A DNA stretch of 64,000 nt from Riptortus pedestris. Its lineage: Eukaryota > Arthropoda > Insecta > Hemiptera > Alydidae. The translations under genes were made by a program, and so were the position numbers. The DNA is taken from contig CM032231.1 in the NCBI GenBank assembly GCA_019009955.1, positions 92,773,001-92,837,000 on the forward strand, read 5' to 3'. Positions 10,890 to 23,239 of this stretch are shown in pieces (the stretch's first letter is position 1; each line of letters starts with the position of its first letter). The notes under the pieces are model-generated. The model searched no databases. It had not been told where the DNA came from and saw only the letters and a list, made by a program, of their open reading frames with translations.

Positions 10890-10921
10890 TATTTAAGTTA
10901 TTGGCATCAGTAAGGATTGTG
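10890..10921 (+). promoter_or_regulatory. Possible TATA/Inr core promoter of the B56 gene
   Basis: A TATTTAAG box at 10890-10897 stands about 29 bases before the A of an arthropod-type initiator (TCAGT, 10917-10921). This would give a 5' leader of about 50 bases before the ATG at 10971. The spacing is right for a TATA-Inr promoter, but the initiator also reads as a splice-donor-like CA/GTAAGG, so this is only a proposal. Confidence 0.28.
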
Positions 10922-10970
10922 AATGCGTACATGCGTATATTATAATTGATAAGTAATAAAGATTGCTACA

Positions 10971-13900
10971 ATGGGTGACATTGCAGAAACAAGTGAACTA
11001 AAAACGTCAAAGATATCCGGCATTGATGAGAAAAATGAGAACGAACAATCGGAATCGAGCAGTACAGATGAAGTAACTGAAGAAGAAAAAATACTCGAGA
11101 TAATACAAAGAGCTAAAAAGAAGTTATATATTAAGATGACGAAAAAGGAAGACATGAGTGCTAAATGCAGGGACTTGAAGGAAGTTTTGGATTATGTTGA
11201 TATGCACAAGCAAAGCGGAACATGCCCGTCGAGCAACGTTTTTTGTGAAATAGTAAGAACTATTTTTCTTACAATACTATATATTTAAGTTTTACACCCC
11301 TCTCCACCATCCAAAAGAAGTCTAATTTCTACAGAAAGTTTGAACACCCTCTGGGAGGCTTTAAGCATTGATGTGATTAAACGCATAGGCTTAATGGGCA
11401 GGGTAAACCTCATCTGCACTAGCTAGATCATGATTATGAGCGATTAATTCCCTACTAGATGGGAGTAACCTGTAGATAACCTATAATGATGATGGCGATC
11501 AAGTCCGCTCATCACCCGCTCCAGCTAGAGACTGGTAACCTGTAGATAACCTATCATGATGATGAGCAATCAATTTCGCTCATCTCCCGCTCCAGCTAGA
11601 GACTGGTAACCTGTAGATAACCTATCATGATGATGAGCAATCAATTTCGCTCATCTCCCGCTCCAGCTAGAGACTGGTAACCTGTAGATAACCTATCATG
11701 ATGATGAGCAATCAATTTCGCTCATCACTAGAGACTGGTAACTATCAGATAAATCAAATCCGCTCCAGCTATAGACTGGTAACCTGTAGATAACCTATCA
11801 TGATGATGAGCAATCAATTTCGCTCATCACCCGCTCCAGCTAGAGACTGGTAACCTGTAGATAACCTATCATGATGATGAGCAATCAATTTCGCTCATCA
11901 CCCGCTCCAGTTAGAGACTGTTAGCCTGTAGATAACCTATCATGATGATGAGGAATCAATTTCGCTCATCTCCCGCTCCAGCTAGAGACTGGTAACCTGT
12001 AGATAACCTATCATGATGATGAGCAATCAATTTCGCTCGTACTAGAGACTGGTAACTATTAGATAAGTATAATGATGATGAGCGATGAAATCCGGTCCTG
12101 CTAGATAAGGGTAACAACCTCTAGATGACATTTCATGATGAGCGGTCAAATCCAATCATCATCCGCTCCATCTAGAGACTGGTAACCTGTAGATAACCTA
12201 TCATGATGATGAGAAATCAATTTCGCTCGTGCTAGAGACTGGTATCCTTTAGATAAGTATCATGATGATGTCAAATCCACTCATCATCCGCTCCATATAG
12301 AGACTGGTAACCTGTAGATGACCTATTATGATGATTTCAAAGCCGTCCATCATCCGCATCAAATAGAGATTGGTAACCTGTAGATAACCTTTATGATAAT
12401 GTCAAATCCGTTCATCATCCGCTCCAGCTAGAGACTGGTAACCTGTAGATCTCGAATACCCATAGCAAAATAGAAACCAGTAAATATCTTCACAATTAGG
12501 CATTGGAAAGAAGAAAATTATGTGGTCAATCCTGTTGGATAAAATAATTGAGTTCAATTGTTTCATTCAATTATCTCAAATCTAATACTTGTGTTATTTT
12601 TATCCTCTGTGGACTATCCATGCACAGAGTGGCTATATATCCTATATGTGGCATACAAAGTATTTAACATATATTTGGTAACAATGTTGTCTATAGAATT
12701 AATAATATCTATAAGATTGTTTAAAGATAATTAGATTTTTTTTAAGTAGCTTAAGAAACTAAAAAAAAAATAAAATAAAGAAAAGAAAATCCCAGGAATT
12801 ACCCAGTTATTATCCTTTGCTTTGATAAGTTTATAGTATAATTAGATTGCTAAAACACAAGGTCATCTATTTTATTAATTTATTCACTTATTGGGTCTAT
12901 CGTCTGTAGAATGTGTTTTGAGTAATGAGGTCTAATAATAATACTAGTGTTATTTATATGTATTCGATTCATGCCTTCAGTAAACTCTCAACCCCTGCCA
13001 TTTTTTTGCCTTATATATCACTGGATATCTTGGATCTAGATTCAATTTGAGGTATTTTTTTTTACATAGGGTTCTCTCTAAAAAGAAAGATAGGGAATAG
13101 AATGTGGAGAGTCATTTTTGCTGGAATGAAAATGATGACCTCTGCGTGACATCCCAGCACATTTGTATTCTATTTAGCTCGCATAGCCTCGACGTCACGA
13201 ATTTTTTGAGATAAATAAATCATGGGAATATGATCTATTGAATCTCTATTCTTGAACGAAGTAAGCATTTTATGATTCCAGGTCTTGTAATTGGATTTCA
13301 GGTTGAAATGGTGGCTGTAAACATTTTTCGGCATCTTCCTTCAAAGGTTCAATCAGTTTGCCCTGATACTCTTGAAGATGAGAAGTCTCCTGCTGAACCT
13401 TTGTGGGAGCATGTTCAAATGGTGTACACTATTCTACAAAGGTTGATTCTTTTAGAAGGAAACGAACGGTTACTTCGAACTCACGTCAATGAAAGATTTC
13501 TGCAGCAGCTGATGGAACTCTTCGATTCGGACGATCTGAGAGAAAGGGATAAAGTTAAGGTACTGAACATATGTAACTTATTGGTTTAATAGAGGCAGGA
13601 ATTGGTCTTGTTGTCAAACAAGATACGATTGGCACTGGCAATGCACTTACTTAGGTGTGGATTCTTCAGATACAGGGCAAGGAGAGGGAATAGAATAATT
13701 ATTTTATAAGAATTTACAGTCGAAAGAAGGAAATATATTTCAATATATGACTGCATTGTTGTACAGAGTTTGAAGCACAGGATATATCAGCTAATGATTA
13801 TTAACAAAATCTCCACACAGACTTCATTTGAGAGTATGTTACTCAAAACTGGCTTTATTAGGCTTTTATTAGATGCCTCTACCCTCAAGGCTGTACTCAG

Positions 13901-14569
13901 AGAAAAATACTATCTAATACCACAATAACTAAGACCCTACATGTATTGATAACACTAATTTAGAATATTGAATATATATTTATTTAAGATTTAAATTTTG
14001 TACAAATTAAATAAACAAATGACAATTATATCTTATTAATAAATAAATCCAAGTTCTTGAGATCAACAATAATATGACAATAAAGGAAATCAAGAAAAAG
14101 CAATACAGTGTAAATATTAAAATATAGTACATAAAAGGTAATTAAAAGCATTCTATAAACCCTTTTCCGTCTTAATATAACATTTAACTGGAGTGTGGCC
14201 CATCAGCGCTTGTAGATTCCAGAGTTTTGCTTGCTGACGTGATGAAGCAGTAAATCTTGTGTAGTTTTTTGAGGCTATCCATACTATTTTATGTACATCA
14301 TAACCCTAATTTAATACCAACAAATTAAATAGTTTTTTTTCCTCTGTCTCACGCTCTCTTTTTCATTTACTTTTTATACTTTATCCCTCTCCCCACGCTT
14401 TACCTGTAGCCTGTAGGGCCTTCATACCAGAGGTTCTTTCCTATTCATATTTTTTTTAAATAATTTTGGCACAAGCCTTTTAAAAGGAGCAAATATATAA
14501 ATCCTAAATTCAATATTTGTTGGGAGAGGAGTGAAATATTTTAGAGGAATGCAACTGCCTCTATACATT

Positions 14570-14657
<88 letters not shown>

Positions 14658-15189
14658 CTCCTCTCCCCCCTTCCCATTATCTCCCTCCCTCAATTCAATT
14701 TGTAAAATTCACAAATTGTAGCTTATTCTTAATTGAAGATGCACCCACAAATCATTTACTAACTAAATAATATTGTTGCATTCTTTTCTGAAGGTGGTTG
14801 TCCACAGAGCTTACTGCAAGATATTTGTCTGGAGGCCGTTTGTTCGGAAGAAGATCGGCGAGTTAGTGCTTCGTCATATTCACCAGGAACACATTAATGG
14901 CGTCAATCAGCTATTGCAGTTATTGGGATGCATTGTTTCTGGATATTCAGTGCCACTCAGGATGGAGGACATCCGCATCCTTGATATGGTTTGTTCAAAA
15001 CTTTTCATAGACATTTTTCAATAGACTACTATTAAGTGCAATTTCTTTACGGTATATTCAGATTGAGGTCGTACTCATGACGCGATATTCAAAAGATTTC
15101 TTCAAATTTTCATCGATCCTATCCAGGAGAAGACGAAAATGAGGTCCTTTCAAAATGATATATTTATGATATGATATATATGCTCGTTC

Positions 15190-15251
<62 letters not shown>

Positions 15252-16298
15252 GTTAACGCTCTATCAGTCGCAATTTTTGTTTGATCGTTGCCAAACTTGA
15301 CATTTAAACGTTTTATGTAAAACTAAAGATCAAGATCGTTAACGGCTGAAATCCGACCAGTGGGTGGTGGACAGAGGGTGGTTTAGAAGGGGGATTTAGA
15401 AAATTCTTAATATCTGCATAATTATGCGTCGGATCAAAAAAATGGATAAGAGCAATATTATTGGAAATGTCATGCTCTATAAATGGTGTTATTTACGTTT
15501 TTATTCCCCATTATCTTGATTATTTACCGAGATATTTGCATTTTTTATTTTGTGCCTTCAGTAAACCCCCACTCCTACTCATTTGACATTAAGAATAAGC
15601 TGTTATATTTATTTGTAGCATAAATACCAAATATTGTTCCCATAGAACTCTTACGTTTTGAGATAAATTCAAATACTTGACACTCGTGGGAAATCTGCTT
15701 AGTTAACGTAGCCCCTGCGTCACGGACTTTCCGTGGGAGGATGTTTAAGATAGCCCGCTACTCACTCTCATGTGAACTCCATAATAAGCTATTTAGGATA
15801 TTACTGTTCAAGTCACATTGGCTTAAATTTCATGTTTTGGTTAACATAAGGTTCCTTCTGAAGAAGAAACAGTGAATAGAATGTGAATTTCGTTACCTAA
15901 GTACTATTCCAGAGAGCGAAATCTGCTTAATTAACGTTGCTCTTTCCAGACCGACTTTTTATTAAAGATAAATGTATAATTTTTTCTGGGTTATGAAAAT
16001 TCGTGAATGATGGTGGCTAAAACACACAGACTTTGTGTATGTTGCCGCCTTCACTAAGGTGTTTTTTTTATTTATTTTTTTCCGTTAGTAGTACTCATTA
16101 CTCAGTTGTTTTGTTTAATGTTTCTTTTAATAAAAAAACAATATCACTAAAATTTATTAAAGTCCACTTTTAGCAGATTTCCCTTAAGGGAAATCAGCTA
16201 TTGAGGTTGTACTCATGACGGAATTTTCGAATTTTTTCTTCAAATGTCTATCGATCCTACCTAGGAGATGACGAAAATGAGTTCCGTTCAAAACTGAG

Positions 16299-16361
<63 letters not shown>

Positions 16362-19300
16362 CTGTTACCGCTCTAGCAGTCGCAATTTTTGTTTAATCGT
16401 TACCAAACTCAATATTTAGTCGTTTTATGTAAAAAGAAAGATTAAGTTCGTTAATGGCTGAAATCGGACCAGTTGGAGGGGGGGATTAGAGGGGAGGATT
16501 TTCGAAAATTCGAAATATCTCCGTTACTATACGTCGGATCGAACCATTGTACAGAATCAATCTTATTGCAAATTACATTTGCTATAAATATTGTTCTAAA
16601 CATTTATTCTCTATCTTGAATATTTACTGAGAGATTTGCATTTTTATTAAATCGACGGCTAACGGACGAGAGTGATTTTCCCGCCAAAAGCTCGTTCGGC
16701 CGTTTCCTTGATTGCTCGGCTCTCGTGAAAGTTCTCTATTGTAAACCTTCAAGTGGGAAATCTGCTTAGTTTACGCAGCCCCTGCGTGACGGACTTTCTA
16801 TCTATTTATCTATCTATATATTTGTCTAGCGGTCGCAATTTTGGTTTAATCGTTACCAAACTCGATATTTAGTCGTTTTATGTAAAAAAAAAGTTCGTTA
16901 ACGGCTGAAATCGGACCAGGGGGAGGGGTGGTTTAGACGGGGAGAATTTTGAAAATTCGAAATATCTCTGTTACTATAAGTCGGATCGAAAAAGTGTATA
17001 GAATTAATCGTATTGGAAATTAAATGTACTATACATATTGTTATATACATTTATTCTCTATCTTGAATATTAACCGAGATATTTACATTTTTCAGTTTTC
17101 AGTCTTCAGTAAACCCCCACTTCACTAGTGTTACACAAACAACGCTCTGTTATATAATAACAGATATTAATTGAAGCCTAAATACCAAATATTGTTTTCA
17201 TTGAACTTTTTCTTTGTGAGATATATGCAAATACGTTCTGTTGCCCTCCCCCCTTCTTCTGTTTTTGGATTACTAAAATTTGAGTGATTGAGATAAAACT
17301 GATTCAGATTCATTACAAATTACACCACTAGCTTTAGTAAATTGTTTTCAATAAAATTAATATGTTATATTCAGATATATTTCATTAATTGTTTGTCTTT
17401 CCTGTCTATCTATGCGCTACGAGGTTGGCTTGCCTGTTTGTTTACAATTCAACCTTGTACATTTACTGAGCGTTCACGGTTGTGTTACCTGTATGTATAT
17501 TTATCTATTGTAATCCTTTGTGTGAGAAATCTGCTTAGTTTACGCAGCCCCTGCGTGACGGACTTTTTGCAACTTAGGCTAATTGTGACGGGTATCTACA
17601 GGATACCACACTTTTCTAGCGAGGGTGGGATTTTAGGATGTTATTTAATGAATTTCGTCACTAAATAATTTCATTGCCCAGGCGAGAATCCAACTCGCCA
17701 CTCTAGGTTTACCATGTGAGATAAATGTCAACGCTTTAACTCGCATGGCCAATCTGAGCCACTAAAATTTAGAATTAAATAGATCATTCCCTTCAATAAA
17801 CCCAAATAATTTTTAAACTGTTTTAACGTTGTTGAACAGAAGAGCTCCCTTCGTGTTTTTAACAGATTTTTCTCAATGGTAGGTTGTCGTTAGAAGTGTT
17901 AAAAACTGAAATAAACTAGCAACTACATTAAGTAATATTATAAGATCTATGTTGTGCATTACTATAAATATCCTATGAAATATTGTATTAAAATGAATTT
18001 TTAAATTAACTGGTTGTTAATGCAGCCATGTAATGTTCATTTTCTCCTGCAGGTTCTGATGCCTCTTCATAAACCGGACAACTTCAAGGATTACCACAAA
18101 TTTCTAACATACTGCCTACTTCATTTCCTGTACTTGGACGAAGGCCTCACGAGGAAAATCGTTTTTGGCATTCTCAAATATTGGCCTAAAAAGAATTCTG
18201 AGAAAGAAGTTCTCTTTCTTACGGAAATTGAAAATCTCCTTCAAGTCATTATACCAGATCAGTTTAAATTAGTTCTAGAGCCATTGTTCAAGCAGCTTAC
18301 AAAGAGCATGATAAGTCTCAACGTTGAGGTAAGATCATGTCTCGGAAGAATATAATATCACTCAAATTTGCATTACTCCCACCCCTGTGCACGCATGTTT
18401 AGGTTAGTTACGAGTAGCGTTCCACTCAATGCGTTAAATATCGCTATGCAGGCAAGTGAGGTAGACTCCTGGAAGGAAAAATTAAAAAATATCAAATGGG
18501 CTTTGTTGTAATTACATTCTAAAACGGCCCTATTGGAAAGCATGAGAAAAATACTCTACATCTGCTTATCCTATCCAAGATGTTTTTATATTACAATGTA
18601 GATGCAACAAACTGAAATTTACTATTTGATTTCCAATGGCTTTAGATTCTTTAAATATATTTTCTCCATTTAAAATTGCATATTATGAGCAATGGTTTCT
18701 TGGCTAGTATACAAATTGCGAACCAAATAAGCCTTTAAGAAAATGATATTATATTATGTTGAGAAATTTGTTGAAAAAACTCCAATGGTTTCCAAAACTA
18801 TTTTTAGCAAAATTTCATATGAATCTCTTTTTCCTACTAGATCCTTAAAAAAAACTATTATTCTAAAATATGATATGTGAAGCTATTTAATGCTACCTTC
18901 GCCTGTCAGTCTATTCGCCCTTCTGGAATATATTTAAATAATAAAATACAAATAGTGGTAATGAATAGTAACCATCCATGTATATCTTATGGAGATCTTT
19001 AACAAATGTTTCCAAGCCCCCCCCCCAAAAAAATAAAACGTTTTAGCAATGATAGTAGGTAATAGATATGTGCAATGACAAGGTTCATATTCAAGCCAAA
19101 TTTTGTGAACTTTGGTTCATTGTAGAGATAAAATATGTGGTTTACGGATAGACAAACACACCGAAGAGGCTATAAGCTATCGGCCTAACCACACACTTCA
19201 TTTGGTTTCAGGAGATTTCGGTTCGATTTAGATAGGCCCAGTTTGCCGTTGGTTTAACCCCAGATTTATTACGATATTGATAACCTGTATATAATGTTTT

Positions 19301-19515
19301 TGAGAATGAAAGAGAGTTAGAACATGTGCAAAATAAAATATGAACAACTCTAGCCTTAAGAAACGTGCTGGAAGATAGTTTGAGATGATCACTTTCTTAG
19401 CAGATTTCCCTTGAGGTTGCACTTATGACGCGATTTTCGAAAAATATCTCAAATGTCAATCGAAATCTACCCAGGAGAAATCAAAAATGAGTTTCAAAAC
19501 TTAGTGTGGGCACTA

Positions 19516-19560
<45 letters not shown>

Positions 19561-20693
19561 GCGCACGCTCGCACACACAAACACACACACACATACACAA
19601 ACATTTAGCCTTTCCAATTTTTGCTTGATTGTTACCAGATTAGAACAAAAGATCAAGTTCATTAATGGCTGAAATCGGACCCCTGGAAAGGGGAGAGGAA
19701 TTTGAGGGGTAAATTTCGAAATTTTTTCGTTATTAATAGATGTGCAAATATTTTCTGTGTGAAGTCATCACTTAAGATTTTGTTCTAAACCAGATGATTT
19801 TTATTATATCAACACCACACGCGGTATTTAACGGATTCATGGGAATCTAAAAATTATAACGGCCTTGGGGGTGGCGTTTAGGGGAGGTGGGTAATTTAAA
19901 ATTCGAAATATCTCGGTTAACATGAGTCGGATAGAAAGATTTTAAATAAACAATGTTGTTGGAAATGACTACCTTTAACATTGTAAAATAATGTATTAAT
20001 ACCGAGACATATGATAAAATAACCATAGGCGATGATAATATATCCATACTCGATTTTAAAAAAATATTTATTAACGTCCACTTTTTGCAACTAAGGACGG
20101 GTTATCTAAAGGTTACCACCCTTTTCTAGCCATGGTGGCACTCAGGAGATTTTTAAACTTTCCATGTAAATCTAATCTTCAAATTTGATGAAAGATTATG
20201 TTATATTCCTATTCAGTTTGGTGAAGTTGGTAGAAGTCGTACTTCTCAATTGACTTTTATCAATTAGGAAATAAATTTGACCCAAATATTTTGGTGCTTA
20301 ATGTCAAAAATTAAAAACATTATAAATGTAATAATATTTATGTAACTATGATGATTTTTCTATTAGGTTTCGAAGAAAGCTTTCTCATTGTGGCAGGACC
20401 AGCGCATACTGACGATGATTGTAATGTTCCACGAGCTAATCATAGCTATTGTATTTCCAGTTCTATATCTTATGAGGAAGTCTCATTGGAATCCCACTGT
20501 CACAAACCATATATACAAGCTGTTCAAGACATTCATGATCATGAACGGGGAGCTATTCGACGAACTGCTTAATGCCTGCAAGAGCACTATGCACATTTTT
20601 GCTCCAACGTCGATGGCCAAAGAGGCTCAGAAATCTGTGCGTTTCAGGAATTCAGAAGTCATTCTCAACATAACGGACACTTCGGAGCCTTGA
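10971..20693 (+). CDS. PPP2R5-like: Divergent PP2A B56 (B') regulatory subunit, five exons
   Basis: Exons 10971-11252, 13302-13559, 14794-14988, 18053-18328 and 20367-20693 join in phase 0 throughout with GT-AG borders, giving 445 residues. B56 proteins target the PP2A A/C core enzyme to substrates, using a superhelix of HEAT-like repeats. Family landmarks seen in order: AVNIFRHLP (exon 2), LFDSDDLRERD (end of exon 2), HRAYCKIFVWR (exon 3), PLHKPDNFKDYH and LKYWPKKNSEKEV (exon 4), PLFKQL, SHWNPTV and LFDEL (exon 5). Residues known to form the LxxIxE-motif pocket of B56 (His, Arg, Tyr and Arg of the HRxYxKxxxxR stretch) are all kept. The N-terminal exon is acidic and divergent. The conserved C-terminal stretch that follows LFDE in typical B56 (a basic, Trp-containing helix) is replaced by about 40 unrelated residues ending in TDTSEP, so the protein is shorter than usual (about 480-600 aa). 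The start is chosen because an in-frame TAA lies 21 bases upstream and the context is A at -3, G at +4. Family call is firm; which paralogue is not. Confidence 0.87.
11420..12455 (+). repeat. 71-bp satellite in intron 1 of the B56 gene
   Basis: About 14 units, many 71 bases long (for example CCAGCTAGAG at 11521 and 11592), with some shortened or diverged copies. Each unit holds ACTGGTAACCTGTAGATAAC, which matches the body of the local SINE (GGTGGTAACCTGTAGATAAC), followed by CTATCATGATGATGAGC. The array looks like an amplified piece of a SINE tail. Confidence 0.85.
12456..13301. other. Rest of B56 intron 1
   Basis: AT-rich intron sequence with no repeat or exon recognised, up to the CAG acceptor at 13299-13301. 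A competing CAG at 13279-13281 would add seven codons (VLVIGFQ) in frame; the downstream one better fits the family. Confidence 0.4.
14570..14664. repeat. (CT)n microsatellite in B56 intron 2
   Basis: CT dinucleotides with a few interruptions, on the strand sense of the gene, about 130 bases before exon 3; it may act as an unusually long pyrimidine-rich stretch. Confidence 0.9.
15060..15733 (+). mobile_element. HINE copy in B56 intron 3
   Basis: Left block (ATTGAGGTCGTACTCATGAC), internal (TA)n at 15194-15249, middle block, and right end GGGAAATCTGCTTAGTTAAC plus GCCCCTGCGTCACGGACTTT. The first 25 bases are missing. Confidence 0.65.
16171..16798 (+). mobile_element. HINE copy in B56 intron 3
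   Basis: Complete ends: TAGCAGATTTCCCTTAAGGG at the left and GGGAAATCTGCTTAGTTTAC then CGCAGCCCCTGCGTGACGGA at the right; (TA)n at 16302-16357. About 100 bases before the right end are replaced by unrelated sequence. Confidence 0.65.
16799..17567 (+). mobile_element. HINE copy lacking its left block
   Basis: Abuts the previous copy; starts in the TA/TCTA region, then middle block (CTAGCGGTCGCAATTTTGG), and ends with AGAAATCTGCTTAGTTTACG and the CGCAG hairpin. Confidence 0.6.
17568..17762 (-). mobile_element. SINE copy in B56 intron 3
   Basis: Inverted, nearly complete; B-box region reads GAGTTGGATTCTCG in its sense, a point change from the usual GTTCGA. Confidence 0.65.
18329..19396. other. 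B56 intron 4, first half
   Basis: No repeat family or exon recognised. Short C-run and A-run at 19018-19033. Confidence 0.4.
19397..20043 (+). mobile_element. Decayed HINE copy in B56 intron 4
   Basis: Left end TTAGCAGATTTCCCTTGAGG, (TA)n at 19514-19557, diverged middle block; the right end is not recognisable. Confidence 0.45.
20064..20153 (-). mobile_element. SINE 3'-half fragment
   Basis: TATTTATTAACGTCCACTTT and GGGTTATCTAAAGGTTACC match the tail half of the SINE in inverted sense; the tRNA-like head is missing. Confidence 0.55.
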
Positions 20694-20914
20694 AATATCC
20701 GGAGGATTTCTTCATAATCAAATTTTTCCTTTTCCTTTTTTCTCTATAAAAATAGAACAACCTAGAGTGAATCACAATGTCTGTGCCTAATGTAATTTAA
20801 CATTTTATGAATTAACATGAACGTTTCAAATGAGGACTAAGGATAAACGTCCTACTATAAAATTCAAATCTGACAGTTAAATCATTTGTGTGTGTGTATG
20901 TGTGTGTGTATATA

Positions 20915-22010
20915 TCTATATATATATAAAATTGTAACCTCTGTCTGTACATTGATTTTTTTCGCGTAATTTCACGATAACTATTCGTTTCACATGTCAT
21001 AGACACCATATGCATTTTGTTTCTTTCGTGTATGTTTGTTTGTTTGTTTGTTTGTTTGTTTGTTACCTTTTCACGCATAAACGGCTGAACCGAATTTTAT
21101 GAAACTTGGTATGTATATTACTACTAACCCAACTTAGACTTTAGGCTATATTAATTTTCTCTGAGACGAACAGGAGTGGGGGTTATAAGGGAAGCCTGAA
21201 ATTAAAAATAGCGATATTTCGTTTTCTATTGGTTTTTCGGTAAATATGCACATAACAAAAGTTGTTTATTTTGTTATTTAGAGTAACTTTTGTTATATAC
21301 ACTTTTGTCATATACCGAGTTTAAATGCGTCATACGCTAAAAATTATAGCGGGAGTCAACAATATTATTTGCCAAAAAGACTCAACCGAACTAAATAAAA
21401 CTCGGTATGTGTATTAGCAGTGAGGCCTTGATTATAATAAGCCATTCCAACATTTCTATGGACGGGCAGGAGTGGGGGTTATAAGGGAAGCCTGAAATTA
21501 AAAATAGCTATATTTCGTTTCCTATTGGTTTTTCCGCAAATATAAACAGAACAAAAGTTGTTTATTTTGTTATTTGGAGCAACTTTTGTTATATACACTT
21601 TTGTCGTATACCTAAGTATAAATGAGTTATACGTTAAAACTTTAGCGGGCACTAACGGCTGAACTGAACTTAACAAAACTCGGTATGTCAATTAGCATTA
21701 ATTCTTCCATGATTATAAGTTATATTAAAATTTTTAGGTTCGAACGGGAGGGAGGTTAAAAGGAAGGCCTGAAATAAAAATTCACCATATTTACATGTAC
21801 AAGAGACGGGAAATATAAAAATATCGAAGACTGCGAAGACTTATCGAACAAATAATTCTATTATTAGCAAATCCACGGCAAAGATGGGTATCAATCCTAA
21901 ACACTGGGACGGGTAAATGTCAAAATATCGTGCAATGTAAAGCCTGCTAAAAAATACCATCACCATTCAGCCTCAAATGAATTCCCGGGCGAAGCCGGGT
22001 ATCTGAGCTA

Positions 22011-22011
<1 letters not shown>
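20915..22011 (+). mobile_element. Complete non-autonomous Helitron, about 1.1 kb
   Basis: Starts with TC at 20915 and ends CTAG at 22008-22011 before a T. A 5-bp-stem hairpin (CCCGG at 21984-21988, CCGGG at 21995-21999) sits eight bases before CTAG. No transposase (Rep/helicase) is encoded. It contains diverged subrepeats of about 270 bases (GTGGGGGTTATAAGGGAAGC) and a (TTTG)n-like run (GTTTGTTTGTTTG). Its last 150 bases match those of the two Helitrons at the left edge. Confidence 0.7.

Positions 22012-22068
<57 letters not shown>
22012..22068. repeat. (TA)n tract at Helitron end
   Basis: Uninterrupted TA directly after the Helitron CTAG and before an inverted SINE. Confidence 0.9.
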
Positions 22069-22072
<4 letters not shown>

Positions 22073-22285
22073 TACGTCCACTTTATGCTACTATGGCTAA
22101 TCGGGACGGGTTATCTAAAGGTTACCACCCTTTTCTAACCAGGGTGGGCCTAAGGAGTTTATTTATTGAGTCCATCACTAAATAAATTTCTACTGCCCAG
22201 GGCGGGAATCGAACCCGCCACTCTAGGTATACCACGCAAGATTAAGACCAACGCCTTAACTCGCACGGCCAACCTGAGCCCCCTA
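22069..22285 (-). mobile_element. tRNA-derived SINE
   Basis: Complete in inverted sense: head GGGGCTCAGGTTGGCCGTGC, B box GGGTTCGATTCCCG (closer to the tRNA consensus than most copies here), body, GGACGTAAATA tail. Confidence 0.75.
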
Positions 22286-22549
22286 AATCATTTGTGCTTT
22301 GATTATATAGCTCCAGCAATATTGAACTTTAATCTTAAAAATGTTACCATACAGCTTCTTTGCAAATTTTATTAATTTTATGAGTAAACTCAGAAAAAGC
22401 ATACAGATGTGTAGGAAATAAATAATAACAGGTTAAAGTCAATATTTTAGGTTAAAAAATCGTTTTCTAAAAGTTCACGAATGTAATTCATATTTAATGC
22501 CAGTCCTTGAGATTATTATTTATTACCACATACTGCATCTACTATTGTC

Positions 22550-23215
22550 ATTAGGGGTAAATAGATCTATAGTTCTTGGGACAAACGAGTTTCTGTTCAA
22601 AATGCTAAAAGCTTTTTTGATGTCTTCTTCATCGTCTTTGAGGAGTTCTCAAGTAGGGTATAAATTCGGTTTAAGGTTAAAAGCTGTTCTTGGAAGATTG
22701 TATTTTTTTATAATGTCGCAATTTGGATACTTGCAAGAACAACCTCATCGGATTTTTCTACTTGCATTACTCCACCGCTCAGTAATTTCTTTAATTTGTC
22801 GCAGTTTGTTTTCATGTTTTTTCGATCAGTCTGACATCAACGTTTGAAATATGAGTTTTTGAAACTCTCGTTTCCAATCACCTGGGGAGATGAAGGTTAA
22901 TAAAGTTCCATCTTCTCGAACACTACGAGCTTCGAAACCCGCAATTTTAATTACCCTCCAAACCAAAATGTGAGGGAACCCAAACAAGTGATATGTTTTT
23001 TTCTGAGCTTTGTATTTGACCTTTTACTAGGTCTGTGAGGTGACATCGTGACTTTGGGTTGGCAAGACTTTGGAGTGAGCTGTATGAGTCCGTAGCGATT
23101 ACAACAGAATTTCGTTGCAGTTGTTCTATATATATACGAGTAGTATATAGCTTGGCTTATAGCCATTATCTGAGCTGTAAAAATTGAATTTACTAAGCTT
23201 GTACTGCCCTTCATT
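22550..23215 (-). pseudogene. LINE RNase H and C-terminal fragment, broken
   Basis: Reading leftward: FTAQIMAISQAI, ATDSYSSLQSLANPKS, VWVPSHFGLEGN (RNase H), then WKREFQKLIFQ, LRQIKEITERWSN and SDEVVLASIQIATL. These match the RNase H and downstream part of I/R1-like non-LTR retrotransposons. At least three frame changes or stops break it, and the catalytic Glu expected in the first motif is Gln. No other LINE sequence adjoins. Confidence 0.65.
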
Positions 23216-23239
23216 GCATTGCTTCCAGTAATCGACGAG

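Noticed and set aside
11420..12455. CRISPR-like regular repeats
   Set aside because: Tandem units without distinct spacers in a eukaryotic intron; a satellite.
14531..14770. Ser-Leu repeat frame
   Set aside because: (CT)n microsatellite translation.
22166..22375. + strand frame starting MSPSLNKFLLPRAG
   Set aside because: Lies across an inverted SINE; the apparent protein is antisense SINE sequence.
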